From Moniliophthora roreri (Eukaryota > Basidiomycota > Agaricomycetes > Agaricales > Marasmiaceae), in NCBI GenBank assembly GCA_001466705.2, contig LATX02000001.1, positions 1 to 64,000 of the forward strand: DNA of 64,000 nucleotides. Reading direction: 5' to 3'. A program made the position numbers and the translations under genes. Shown one piece after another: positions 22,669-32,346 of this stretch. The number at the start of each line of letters is the position of its first letter. Within the stretch, counting starts at the first letter, position 1. The notes beneath the pieces were generated by a model. The model worked only from the letters and a program-made list of their open reading frames with translations. It made no database searches and had not been told where the DNA came from.

Positions 22669-25600
22669 TTACCCCCTCCCTAGAGTCTATCGTCCATAAT
22701 AGACCTAGGCCTACTCTCTTCCCCTCCTCCCATGCAAGGTCTGTTGTTGCCTTAGTGAAGTTTTTAAGTTCTTGCCATGGTAGTGTTGCAAAGAGTGCTG
22801 CAGCCACTCTGGCTGGTGCATTGGGATTCTTTTTATGGAAGTTCTTCACCTTTGCCTTCGCATGTTCCAAGTTTTCTGTGGGCTCCCAGCTATCCTCCTC
22901 TTCACCGTATCCTTCCCATCTCATCAAGTACTGCAACTTCTTTCTGTACACTCAACTGTCTAGTATTTCTTCTACCAAATGCTCTTCCTCTCCTTCCACT
23001 TCTACTGCTTCTGGTAGTGGGGCTCGTTGCCCATTGACTTCATTGCCTTTCCATGGTGATAAACAATTAACATGGAAGACATTGTGGACTTTCATTTCTG
23101 GAGGTAATTTGAGGTGGTAATCTAAGTCACCAATGCATTCCACCACCTTGAAAGGCTCTAGTTGTCTTGAGCCTAATTTTCTGCTTGCTTGATGGATTTT
23201 AATGTCCTTTGCTGCAAGCCACACCTTGTCTCCTACTTTGAACTTGTGTGCTTTCCTCCTCCCCTCCTCATATGCTTCCTTCATCTTCTCTTTTCCCATC
23301 TGCAATGCTGCCTCTGCCTCCTCTTGAATCTTCTTCAGGCCTTCAAGGCATGCTTCTAAGGCAGGGAACTTGTTTGTGCGTCATTCTGCTGGGATAGTAA
23401 AGTTGGGCCTATACTCATACACAACTTCGAAGGGACTTTTGTCATATGCTGTGTGAACTCATGAGTTGAGTACAAATTCTGCAGTAGAGAGCCAGTCCAC
23501 CCAGTCATCTTGACATTTGCTCACAAAGAGATGAAGAAACTGTTCAATCTCTTGGTTTGCTCACTCTGTCTGTCCATTTGCTGATGGGTAGTATGCAGTT
23601 GTGAGACCTGCTTGGATTCCTAGGCACTTGTAGAGTGCATGTGTGACTTGAGCTGCAAATTGGGGTCCTTTATCTGACACAAACTTATGGAGTATACTAT
23701 AAAGGCAGAAGATCTCCCGATAGTGTATGTCTGCAACTCCTTTAGCATTGAGAGTGGTCACAGTTGGTAGGACATAGACTTGTTTGCTGTAGAGGTCGAT
23801 GTAAGTGATAATAGTGTCATACCTCTGGCTTTCAGGCAATCCTGTGATGAGGTCTACACCCACTATGTTCCATGGGCCTTCAGGCACATCATGTGGGCAT
23901 AGTGTTGCATCTGGGTGTACTGCTGGCTTGCTTCGCTGACATCTTTCACATTCCTACACATACTTTCTGACAAAACTACTCATCCCAGGCCACCAGTAGT
24001 AGCAGCTCACTTGCTCTAGTGTTCCATGCTCTCCCAGGTGTCCAGCTGTTGGTGCATCGTGGCACTGTTTGAGCACGTCTGTGTGCAGTCCCTTATCCAC
24101 AGGGATGTAGAGCTTCCCTTTGTAGTACACAAGCCTGTTGTCCTCCTCCCACTCCAGCAGTCCATTGATTAGCCTTTGTGGACCCTTCTTCTTCAATTCC
24201 TCTACTGCCTGCAGCACCTCAGCCTCCTTCTCCACCCCTTTACAGATCCTCTCTTCCAGCTCCCCTCCTTTCATCCTTGTTATGGCAATCCTCATAAACC
24301 TTTCTGGATGAAGTACAACCTGTCCTTGGTTGTCCTCTGCATCTGTCATCTGGAAGGTCGGAATTTGAGAGAGGGGATTGGCCTGAGTGTTGGTCCTGCC
24401 TGGTTTGTGAGTCAGACAGAAGTCAAATCATAAGAGCCATAGGGACCATCATGCTTGTCATCGGGACAGGTCTTGAGCTGTCCTCCAGTACTCGAGATTC
24501 TGGTGGTCGGTGATAATTTCAAATGGCTCAGGTAGACCTTCCAAGTAGTAACGCCAGTCTTCCAAGGCTCATATGATAGCGAGCATCTCCCTGTCATAGA
24601 TCTCATAGTTCTATTTAGCAGGTGCCATCAACTCTGACCTGTATGCCACTGGATGCCACAGTCTGTCCTCCAGCTGCTGCAGGATCACTCCTCCTGTGGC
24701 ATAACCAGAAGCATCCACTTCCAGCCGAGTTGGCCATGCAGGATCCCACATCACTAGTATCAGTTCCTTTGTGAAGGCTCCCTTCAATGTCTCAAAGGCC
24801 TGATGCTGTCGCATTCCCCACTCCCAGCGACAGTCCTTCTTAGTCAAGTCATTCAAAGGGTGTGCAATCTTGGAGAAGTCCCTGATGAATCATCAGTAGA
24901 AGTTGGCAAAGCCAAGGAAACCTCAGAGTTCATAAAGATTCCTCAGGGTAGCCCATTCTTTCACTGCTCAAACCTTGACAGAGTCCATACTGTCCACCCC
25001 CTCACGGATCACCATACCCAAGTACTCCACTTGCTCCTGATCAAACTCGCATTTCTCAGGACGCAGATAGAGGTCGTTCTCCTGCAGTTGTTTGAGTACT
25101 TCATGCATTGTCCAATGATGTTCCTCTAAGCTGGTACTGTAGATGAGAATGTCATCCAGATACACTGCAACCTTCCCTTGGGCAATCAGGTCTGCAAAGA
25201 TGGAGTTCATAAGTGCTTGAAAGGTGGCTGGAGAGTTCGTCAGCCCAAAGAACATGACCTGGGGTTCAAAAAGACCTCAGTTGGCAATGAAGGCTGCCTT
25301 CCACTTGTCTCCTTCCTTGATCCAAACATTGTTGTAACCCCAATGAACATCCAGCTTAGTAAAGTATTTAGCACCTTTGAGTCAATTGATGATATCAGAG
25401 GCAAGGGGAAGTAGGTATCGGTTCTTGACTGTAAACTCATTGAGCTTGCAATAGTCCTGTACAAACCACAGTTTGCCATTCTTCTTCTTTATGAAGAAGA
25501 CTGGAGAGGCCATGGGTGACTTGGAAGGGATGATGTATCCTTTCCACAGATTCTCCTCTAAGAATTGGTCCAGCTCTCCTTGTTCATTCACTGACATAGA

Positions 25601-26430
25601 GTACACCTTGGATCGGATTGTCTCAGGTGCATCTGGCTTCAAATCAATGGCATGGTCATATGGCTTGTGCTCTGGGAGACAGTGTGATTCCTCCTCAGAG
25701 AAGACCTTTCAATACTTGTGGAATTCCACTGGCATGATCTCTTTCATGCTCCACTTCTCCTTCTTTTTTGACTCCTCATAGGCTAGCTCAGCTGAGTATG
25801 TTACTCCAGCTGCCACCCACAGTTCATCTGTTGTATCCTCAAGGATCCCCTCCTTCCACTACTTCCTCCTCTGCTGGTGATTCCCCATGATCCTTTGATA
25901 CCGCTCCTCCACTTCCACCTCTTCCTTCTTCACTTCTTCCTCTTCTTCCACTCTGATGTTCATTAACCCAGCCTTCCAGTCTATGTTCAGGTTAATCTTT
26001 CTCAACCATGGTAGACCTAGAATCACCTCCTCTGGGCCCAGGTCTGTAACCAACAACTCCACCACCTCTACATAGTCTCCAATAGTCAGCTCTAGTCGCA
26101 CAAACTCTGAGATGCTTCCAGCTCGATTCTTGGTTCCATCAATATTGTACAGAGGTATCTCTCTCTTGAGAAGGTGCCTCCATACCTTGTGTTCTGTTAC
26201 CCAACTTCAGCTTATGAACAAGCCAGTTGCTTCTGAGTCTATCATTGCCACAACTTTCTTTCTTTGGTTTCTCCCCCTCAGACTTGCATGTACATGGAAA
26301 TGGTTATCACATTTATTGGCAACAGGAATAGATATTGTACATGCAGAGACTGAATCATATGTAGAAGGAGATGGCAAAGGAGAAAGTAAGTGATCGGGTG
26401 CCCACCTCCATTTCAGAAAGCCAAACCTGA
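22664..26430 (-). pseudogene. gypsy-A pol: protease, RT, RNase H, integrase, chromodomain
   Basis: On the minus strand the order is protease (VVAMIDSEATG near 26250, then ILGLPWLRK near 26010), reverse transcriptase ([18 protein letters not shown] near 25510; catalytic VYLDD near 25160), RNase H (LEVDASGYATGG near 24710), integrase (HDAPTAGH and CERCQ zinc motif near 24050-23950; VDLITGLP and VSDKGPQF core; SANGQTE) and a C-terminal chromodomain (YLMRWEGYGEEEDSWEP near 22890). This is a Ty3/gypsy chromovirus of the Tf1/sushi type. It is dead: stops interrupt conserved positions at 22952, 23561, 24611, 24968 and 25382, among others, mostly TGA where relatives have arginine. The protease DSG is DSE. 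Gag and the 5' LTR are missing, cut off at the LTR at 26431. Confidence 0.9.
22669..22680 (-). other. Polypurine tract of gypsy-A
   Basis: On the minus strand GGGAGGGGGTAA directly precedes the LTR start TGTGATGG, the position of the plus-strand DNA primer of LTR retrotransposons. It overlaps the last codons of the chromodomain frame. Confidence 0.75.
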
Positions 26431-26833
26431 TGTTACATTACTTGCGCAGCAATGTCAACAACCAACTCAACTATGATATAGTTGAGAAGGTTTTAAGGTT
26501 CAAGTTCAGAGTAGGTAAGCACAGCGAGAAGAACTCTTCATGCATCACCAGAGGCTCGTTCTGTTCATTGCTTGGTACAAGGTTTATTGCTAACCAGGTC
26601 AAGCTGAAGAGCTTAGACCTAGTTCTGGCTACTTAAATAGTACAGAGTATCTATGATTACAAACGAGATAGAACTCAAGAGAACATCATAGAACTTGTTA
26701 TATAATAGTCTGATAGAAAGAGATAGAAAAAGATAGAAGGTTTACATACGATGGAACATTACAGAACAAGAAAGAAAGTTTAGTAATATACACGGTCACC
26801 TGCTAGTGTTCCAAGATAAAGAAAACTGTAACA
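26431..26833 (-). mobile_element. 3' LTR of gypsy-B (family B)
   Basis: This 403-bp LTR runs from TGTTACATTACTTGC to CTGTAACA. It abuts a polypurine tract and the stop codon of a minus-strand ORF, so it is a 3' LTR. Its outer edge joins truncated gypsy-A sequence (flank CCTGA), consistent with insertion of gypsy-B into gypsy-A. Confidence 0.8.
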
Positions 26834-26845
26834 TTACCCCCACTT
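26834..26845 (-). other. Polypurine tract of gypsy-B
   Basis: On the minus strand AGTGGGGGTAA lies between the TAA stop of the downstream ORF and the LTR start TGTTAC. The same arrangement is seen at 22669 and 63188. Confidence 0.75.
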
Positions 26846-28339
26846 TAGGGGTGAAATTCCAATCTCACCACTGTTCCATTTGACAATGTCACTTCTCTGA
26901 ATGATTCCTGTTGTCCAGAATACACCCATTCGTACTGATCCTCGGCATTCTCCATCGCTGCTACTGACTCATTGTTCTCCATCTCTGTAGAGTTTGGTGT
27001 TGGGGTCACCCCCATAGATATCATTGTTAGAAGATGATGAGTGCTGGGGATAGTGGTTGTGAGCAAGTTGGCGCAACCTTCGTTTGAGACGACAATCTCA
27101 AGAGAGGTGACCAGGTGCAAATGTCCCACAAACTTGACAATGGTAGCTTGGGCATTCTCGGCCACAGTGGTTCGCCACTCTGCACACAGGGCAGAGAGGT
27201 ACTCATAAACTTTGTCAGTCATGTCCTCGCTGTTGGTTGGAGACGAGGATGGCTCACTCGACGATGCTTCTTTGAGGTCTTCGTTGTCCCACACTGATCG
27301 CATTGTCGGATCTCTGATCAACATTCTCGGAGGGACCAGCATTGGTCTCCAGTTCATGAGCAATAGGCTCTAGCGTTCCCCTGTACTCTGCGTAGGTAAT
27401 TCGGAGGGGCTGGAAATAGGGGTTAATTGCTTCATCAGCGCAGAACAGTACCGTGGTGGGGGGGTCACAATTGTCACATCTCTGAATTCCTGGGAAGTAG
27501 ATGTTCTCTATACTGGATTCGACGGTCTTGGCACTAGAACTGGAAGGGGATGGGGTGCAGATTCTGATGGAGGCAGCATACATAGGAGGGCTTGCTGGTT
27601 CTGAGGTGGGGATGTGTTCAATAATGATTGATTCTCCATCACTGGAGGGACTAGGAGGGTTGGAGTATACAAGGGACCTGGGACTGGAAGGGGCAGAGGG
27701 GAGTTGTTCATCTCTGGGATGAAAGGGGGTTGAGGGTCCAGCTTGATTAAATGGCCTAGATAAACCAAACCCGGGTGTGGGGATGGAAGGGATCTGTTCA
27801 AATTGTTTGCAGGCCAACTGGGCTGTATTCCGAATTCATTCTGCATATGCGGCTGTAGCCATCCAGAATTCTGGACTGTTTGGACCTGCATTGCAAATGT
27901 CCTCAGGGATGGAACCTAAGGCATCAGAGGCATTCTGTAGGTTATTATCTCGAGAATATGCAGGTGGAAATGGTACCATGATAGGTCCCTGTAGTACGAG
28001 ACCTCTGGCGGCTCCAGCCATGGCATTGTACACTAAGTTGGCAGAGTATGTGTTGGTCTCTTGAACAATCCTATTGATGGCCGCTCACTGTTCTTGGAGT
28101 CTGATCAGCCCATCCACGGTGATTTGGTGAACAGGCGAAGCTGCTGTGCCTGAACATAAGATTTCATCATGCTCCCCTGTGTTGACAAGATAGAGGAGCT
28201 CGAAAGGCATAGGATTGAAGGGGCCCATATAATGAACATTTTCTGGGTCCTCGATGTGATCATTGGGTCGCTGCAGGAGGGGACAAGAGTGAAGATCAAA
28301 GAAGGTGGAGGAAAGGTTGTAGGTCTGGCTGTTGGACAT
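26845..28339 (-). pseudogene. Extra ORF between gypsy-B pol and its 3' LTR
   Basis: An ATG at 28339, only 33 nt after the pol stop, opens a frame starting MSNSQTYNLSSTFFDLH. It runs through two in-frame TGA codons (28085-28087 and near 27834, the flanking frame resuming at once), then a serine/proline-rich stretch and a CDNCDPPTTVLFC cysteine motif (near 27470). A frameshift near 27300 leads into a second frame (26845-27363) that ends just before the polypurine tract. Joined, it would be roughly 490 residues. I do not recognise the family and see no membrane segment or signal peptide typical of an envelope protein. Its position, outside pol but inside the element, is unusual for Tf1/sushi elements, which have only gag and pol. 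It could be a captured gene or an accessory protein. Confidence 0.6.
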
Positions 28340-28372
28340 GTTTGAAATTGAAGTTGTTTCTGCTGGAACTCT

Positions 28373-30027
28373 TCAGAGTTTGTTTGATATTATATACTCC
28401 AGATAGAGCTCCATGGCATGCTCAAGTTCAGCTTTCTTCTTCCATTCGTTATGAGAAGAATCATAACGTTTCCAGGATACCAAGAACTTCTTCAGATATT
28501 TCCTTGGTTTATAGCCTATGATGGCTTCAATTTTGAATTCCTTGTGCCCTTCTATTATGTCCAGAGAGGGCTCCAGGAAGTTGGCGCCATGCTCTTCCAT
28601 CTCTTTGTATGGTGATAGAAGCCCTACATGGAAAACAGGGTGTATCCTCCATTGTCTCAGTAGTTTCAGCTTATACGTCACTGGTCCCATGACTTCTTCA
28701 ATCTCAAACGGCCCCTCTCTCTTGGGTGACAATTTCTTGGTTGGATATCCAAAATCTAGATTTTTCCCTTCGAGCCACACCTTTTGTCCTTTTGCAAACT
28801 TGTCTGTCTTCCTTTTCCCTTGATTAATCATTCTTTGCCTGGCCACTTCTATCATTGCTGATGTTTCTTGTCTCAGCCTTTTCAGCTCCGCAAGTCTCTT
28901 CTCCACTGATGGTACATCGGTCTTTTCGAAGACCATGGGCAATGGCCTTGGATGATATCCCATTGTCAGGAAAAATGGTGAATGATAAGTGATGGAATGT
29001 GTTCGATTGTTGTGCACAAATTCTGCCATGTGGAGGTGTTTACTCCATTCAGATTGTTGTTTCCTGCAGAAGAATCTCAGGTAGATTTCGACTTCCTGAT
29101 TAACTCTTTCAGTTTCTCCATCTGTCTGCGGGTGATAAGCAGTACTCATTGAGTGTTTGATTCCCAGTAATCTTGTCATTTCCTGGAAGACTTCTGCCAC
29201 AAATCTAGTGTCTCAATCAGATATGATCTTTTCCGCTAGCCTGTATTGTTTGTACACATGTTGAAAAAGAAGCTCTGCTGCTTTGGTTGTGTCCAATTTC
29301 TTTGTGCATGAGATGAAAATTGCCCCCTTTGTAGACGAATGGTCTACCACGACTATTATAGAGTCCGATCCATCAGATTCTGGTAGATCAGTGATCAGAT
29401 CCATTGTGATTACTTGAAACGGGGTTGCATTCGGCAATCCTGACAATGGCATTGTTGTGGCTACTGAAGGATGTGTGTTGATCTTCATCTGTTGACATGG
29501 AGCACATCCATCAACAAATGCTTTGATGAACCTTGCCATTCCCGGCCACCAAAATTCTCGTCCAACCAAATCGATGGTTCTGTATTGCCCTGGATGTCCA
29601 AATGGCTGTCCCTTATGGATAGCCCTTACGATATCATGACACAGCTTGATATCATTGGGCACATAGGCATGTCCTTTATAAAAGAGGATGTCATCATCAA
29701 ATTTCCAATCAGAAAGAGAGGACTTAATGGGGGGAATTCCTTTATCGAGTAAAGCTTCTAGAGCTCCCTTGTGGAAATCATCATGTCCCAAAGTATCTTT
29801 CAATCTTTGCTGGAGTTCCACATCAATCGCATTGATGAACAATGATTCTGGAAGTAACACAATATTTTCATTATCTGTGTCTTCATTGGGGACGTAATCC
29901 ACTCTTCTGGACAATGCATCCGATTGAATCATTTGGCTCCCTGGAACATGCACCAACTTGAGGTCGAACAACGAGAGCAACAGACTCCATCGTGCTTGTC
30001 GTCTGTTTAATTTCTGGGCAGTTCACT
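28373..30027 (-). pseudogene. gypsy-B pol: RNase H end, integrase, chromodomain-like end
   Basis: The minus-strand frame begins inside the RNase H C-terminus (KLNRRQARWSLLLS, then HVPGSQM) and continues with the integrase zinc domain (HKGQPFGHPG... CAPCQQMK), the catalytic core (MDLITDLPES; IISD; HPQTDGETERVNQE) and a chromodomain-like end (FLVSWKRYDSSHNEW) to the stop at 28373. Only one in-frame stop is seen: TGA at 29213-29215 in ISD*D, where relatives have ISDRD. It is therefore younger or less mutated than gypsy-A. The upstream RT, protease, gag and 5' LTR are missing because repeat C begins at about 30028. Confidence 0.85.
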
Positions 30028-30609
30028 TCAGGCAACTCTTTTGAGGTACCACTTAGGCGCAACCTCTTAGTGTGAATAAATAACCTAACTAGGTCTATTA
30101 GGGTAGTAAGTGTCCTCACTTTAGGTCCAGTCCTCTCTTCAGGTCCTGACCATGGCTTGGTCTGTTATTTGTATAGTGGGCCAACCCTCTATAGCAGAGG
30201 TCAGGTCCTATAGATGTAATGTGACAGGGGTGTCAGGGGTCCTTTTTTTTGAAAGGTCTTGCCCTCTGTACTGACTAGAGAAAAAAATACCTCTCCAGAG
30301 CTTTAGAAATAGCATATTTTAGTATATTTTTTGCAACTGTCAATACAGTTCTATATTCTATAATGGCCAGAGAAAAATAGGCTACTTTAAGCTCTAGAAA
30401 CAGCTTATTTGAGCATTTCAACTCTTATAATATCTGCAATGCAAATAGTCCAAAATATAGTATTTTATTATCTATAAATATCTATTTGAGTCTTTATAAT
30501 ATTATATAGGTTGTTCTTTACTAGCTTGAGGCATAACTAAAATATTTTAAATAACTATATAAGAACAAGCAACTTGTGATATATTTTTGTACTTTCTATA
30601 TATAATATA
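30028..30609 (+). repeat. Repeat C copy 1
   Basis: This starts about CACTTCAGGCAACTC and ends in an AT-rich TATATAATATA at the N at 30610. The reverse complement occurs at 46643-47285 and again at 47980-48490. It interrupts gypsy-B pol just upstream of KLNRRQ. It has no coding capacity; T- and A-tracts and GGTACCACTTAGG are its recognisable words. Element type is unknown (possibly an LTR). Confidence 0.65.
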
Positions 30610-30847
30610 NGTTTGGAAGATGTCTTTGGAAGGCGAGAGCGAGACATAGTAACAATATAGATGCTAGAGAAGTAAGCAGAAGTATATTACTTATTGAAGC
30701 ATAAATTTCTCTTTCAAACTGCTCAAATCACTCTATTTCTGAATGTAACAGGTGAAACACATTTATTAGCAAGTGTGTGATTAGATAACATAAAGACAAC
30801 TACAATCTTTAGCACAAGTTTAGTCCAAAGCTTGAACTTGGAACCTA

Positions 30848-30965
30848 ACTGCTGCTTCTCCATCTTCATGAGCTTCCATTTTGGAGAAAGACTCTGACTA
30901 TTTGATAACTGCTTCTTATCCATCTTTATGGGCTTCCATTTTAGAGAAAGACTCTGACTATTTGA
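30848..30965. repeat. Tandem duplication of a 59-bp unit
   Basis: Two units, each ending GAGAAAGACTCTGACTATTTGA, follow each other with a few substitutions and small indels. They lie just left of the tRNA gene. Confidence 0.7.
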
Positions 30966-31007
30966 AAAACTACAGTATAACAAAAGATGTATATTTTGTA
31001 AAAAGAA

Positions 31008-31099
31008 AGTCCAATCCAGGATTTGAACCTGGGACATTCCAAGACAGATGTGTCCTCAATGCATTGAATTGAAGTGCTCTACCACTGAGCTAATTGGAC
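31008..31099 (-). tRNA. tRNA gene with intron, isotype uncertain
   Basis: The acceptor stem GTCCAAT/ATTGGAC pairs perfectly (7 bp), the D arm is GCTC-AGTGGTA-GAGC, the T arm CCAGG-TTCAAAT-CCTGG pairs perfectly, and the discriminator is U. A T-rich run follows as Pol III terminator. Between D and T arms there are 42 nt, about 20 more than usual, which fits an intron after position 37. With that placement the anticodon reads TCA, which is unexpected for a nuclear elongator tRNA. The anticodon stem then pairs poorly at its base, so the isotype and even function are open. Confidence 0.75.
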
Positions 31100-32346
31100 A
31101 TACAGCATGATGACAACTCTACCTGTATATGCACTTGCTGAAATAGAGAGCACACTTTGGGCCTAATAATAGGTAATCCTGTTATTATTACAATCATTGT
31201 CATTGTCATTGTCACTGTAACATCGGTATGAAAGGAACCACTTACCTAATGGCCAATGGTCATACAAGAACTTATTGAGAAGTATCAGTATCTGGTGAAA
31301 AAAAAAACCTTTCATAGTGAAAAACGTACTTGTGTGGCATAGAATGGGGCAAACAAACAAGAATGGTGAGCTCTGAGAAGGGCAGAATTGCACTAAATTG
31401 TTGAGGGGTAAGCGAACTCAAACTCCAAAAGAAGAAAAAAAGATGAACCTCTACCAATTTAAATCTCAGACGAAGATGGGTTCGGTATTGGGTGGGGGGC
31501 AGTAAAGTTCAAGCACAGGCTTTCAACTAAGTTGGAGATCATCAGTATATAATTAGCTCATGGACAAATCAACACTTAGACTGACAATGATGGGGCACAA
31601 GTATAAATAACATTGCAAGATTCGTGGGACACCATTAAAAAACAGTGAAGTAGTTGAGGTGGTAGTGAAACGACGGAGACATTGAAGGAAAGCAAATAAG
31701 TGAAAAGGCATCCATAATGTAGCAGAGAAGCAGTGCCACGAGCATTGAAGGAAAGGATGTTAATAGTGAAACAACATGGATATCGGTTGGAGGCAAAATA
31801 TAGCGACAGCGACGACGGCATACAGAAGACTATGCTGTCGTCGCCAATGACTATGACTATGAAGGTAATGCCAGAGGTGGTCAAGAGGAAAGAGGAAGTT
31901 AATAGCAGTCGAAGCAAAATAGGGTGATGGCGATGATGGCGTGCAGAACACCACACCGTCATCGCCGATGACTATGACTATGGAGGGTAACGCCAGAGAT
32001 GATGGTGGTCAAGAGGAAAGAGAGACAGTCTGTCCCTCTTTCCTCTTGACCACCATCATTGGGTAAGTTATGCTTGTCGTCGTTACCATTCAGTTCAATG
32101 CTGACACCCATTGTAGCTGGCATCATTTGCTTCCTATTTCAGGTACAGTTATCTATTGCCTTCCACCCTTTAAGTAACTGGGTATATTTATGCTATTTAT
32201 AAGTAATTGGAAATATGGAGTGAATTAATTGGAGGTGAACGTCATCAATAACATTGGGATTGCAGTGTGATCAAATATTCCATTGATCGGCGCTGCCCAT
32301 GCCTCTGCGTTGAAATAATGAGATACTGACCAGCTATGGGCAGACC
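31100..32346. other. Intergenic region upstream of the KOW gene
   Basis: No gene is supported. It holds a CATTGT microsatellite near 31190, a tandem GA-rich repeat at 31740-31990 and a long palindrome at 31999-32059. The last 280 bases are the likely promoter region of the gene starting at 32347. Confidence 0.5.
31740..32059. repeat. GA-rich tandem repeat ending in a long palindrome
   Basis: Two related units contain GCCAATGACTATGACTATG/GCCGATGACTATGACTATG and GTGGTCAAGAGGAAAGAG, about 115-120 bp apart. The second unit runs straight into an inverted copy of itself: arms 31999-32022 and 32036-32059 are perfectly complementary over 24 bp, with five further inner pairs around GACAG-T-CTGTC. Confidence 0.75.

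Noticed and set aside
22623..23120. 165-residue plus-strand ORF
   Set aside because: It is antisense to the gypsy-A chromodomain and integrase C-terminus, which have clear motifs.
26112..26393. Plus-strand ORF opposite the gypsy-A protease
   Set aside because: The minus strand shows the protease DSx-ATG motif in frame; the plus frame is a shadow.
26845..28339. Envelope gene of a retrovirus-like element
   Set aside because: No signal peptide, transmembrane segment or furin-like site is visible.
31576..31962. 128-residue minus-strand ORF
   Set aside because: It lies in the GA-rich tandem repeat; no motif or splice support.
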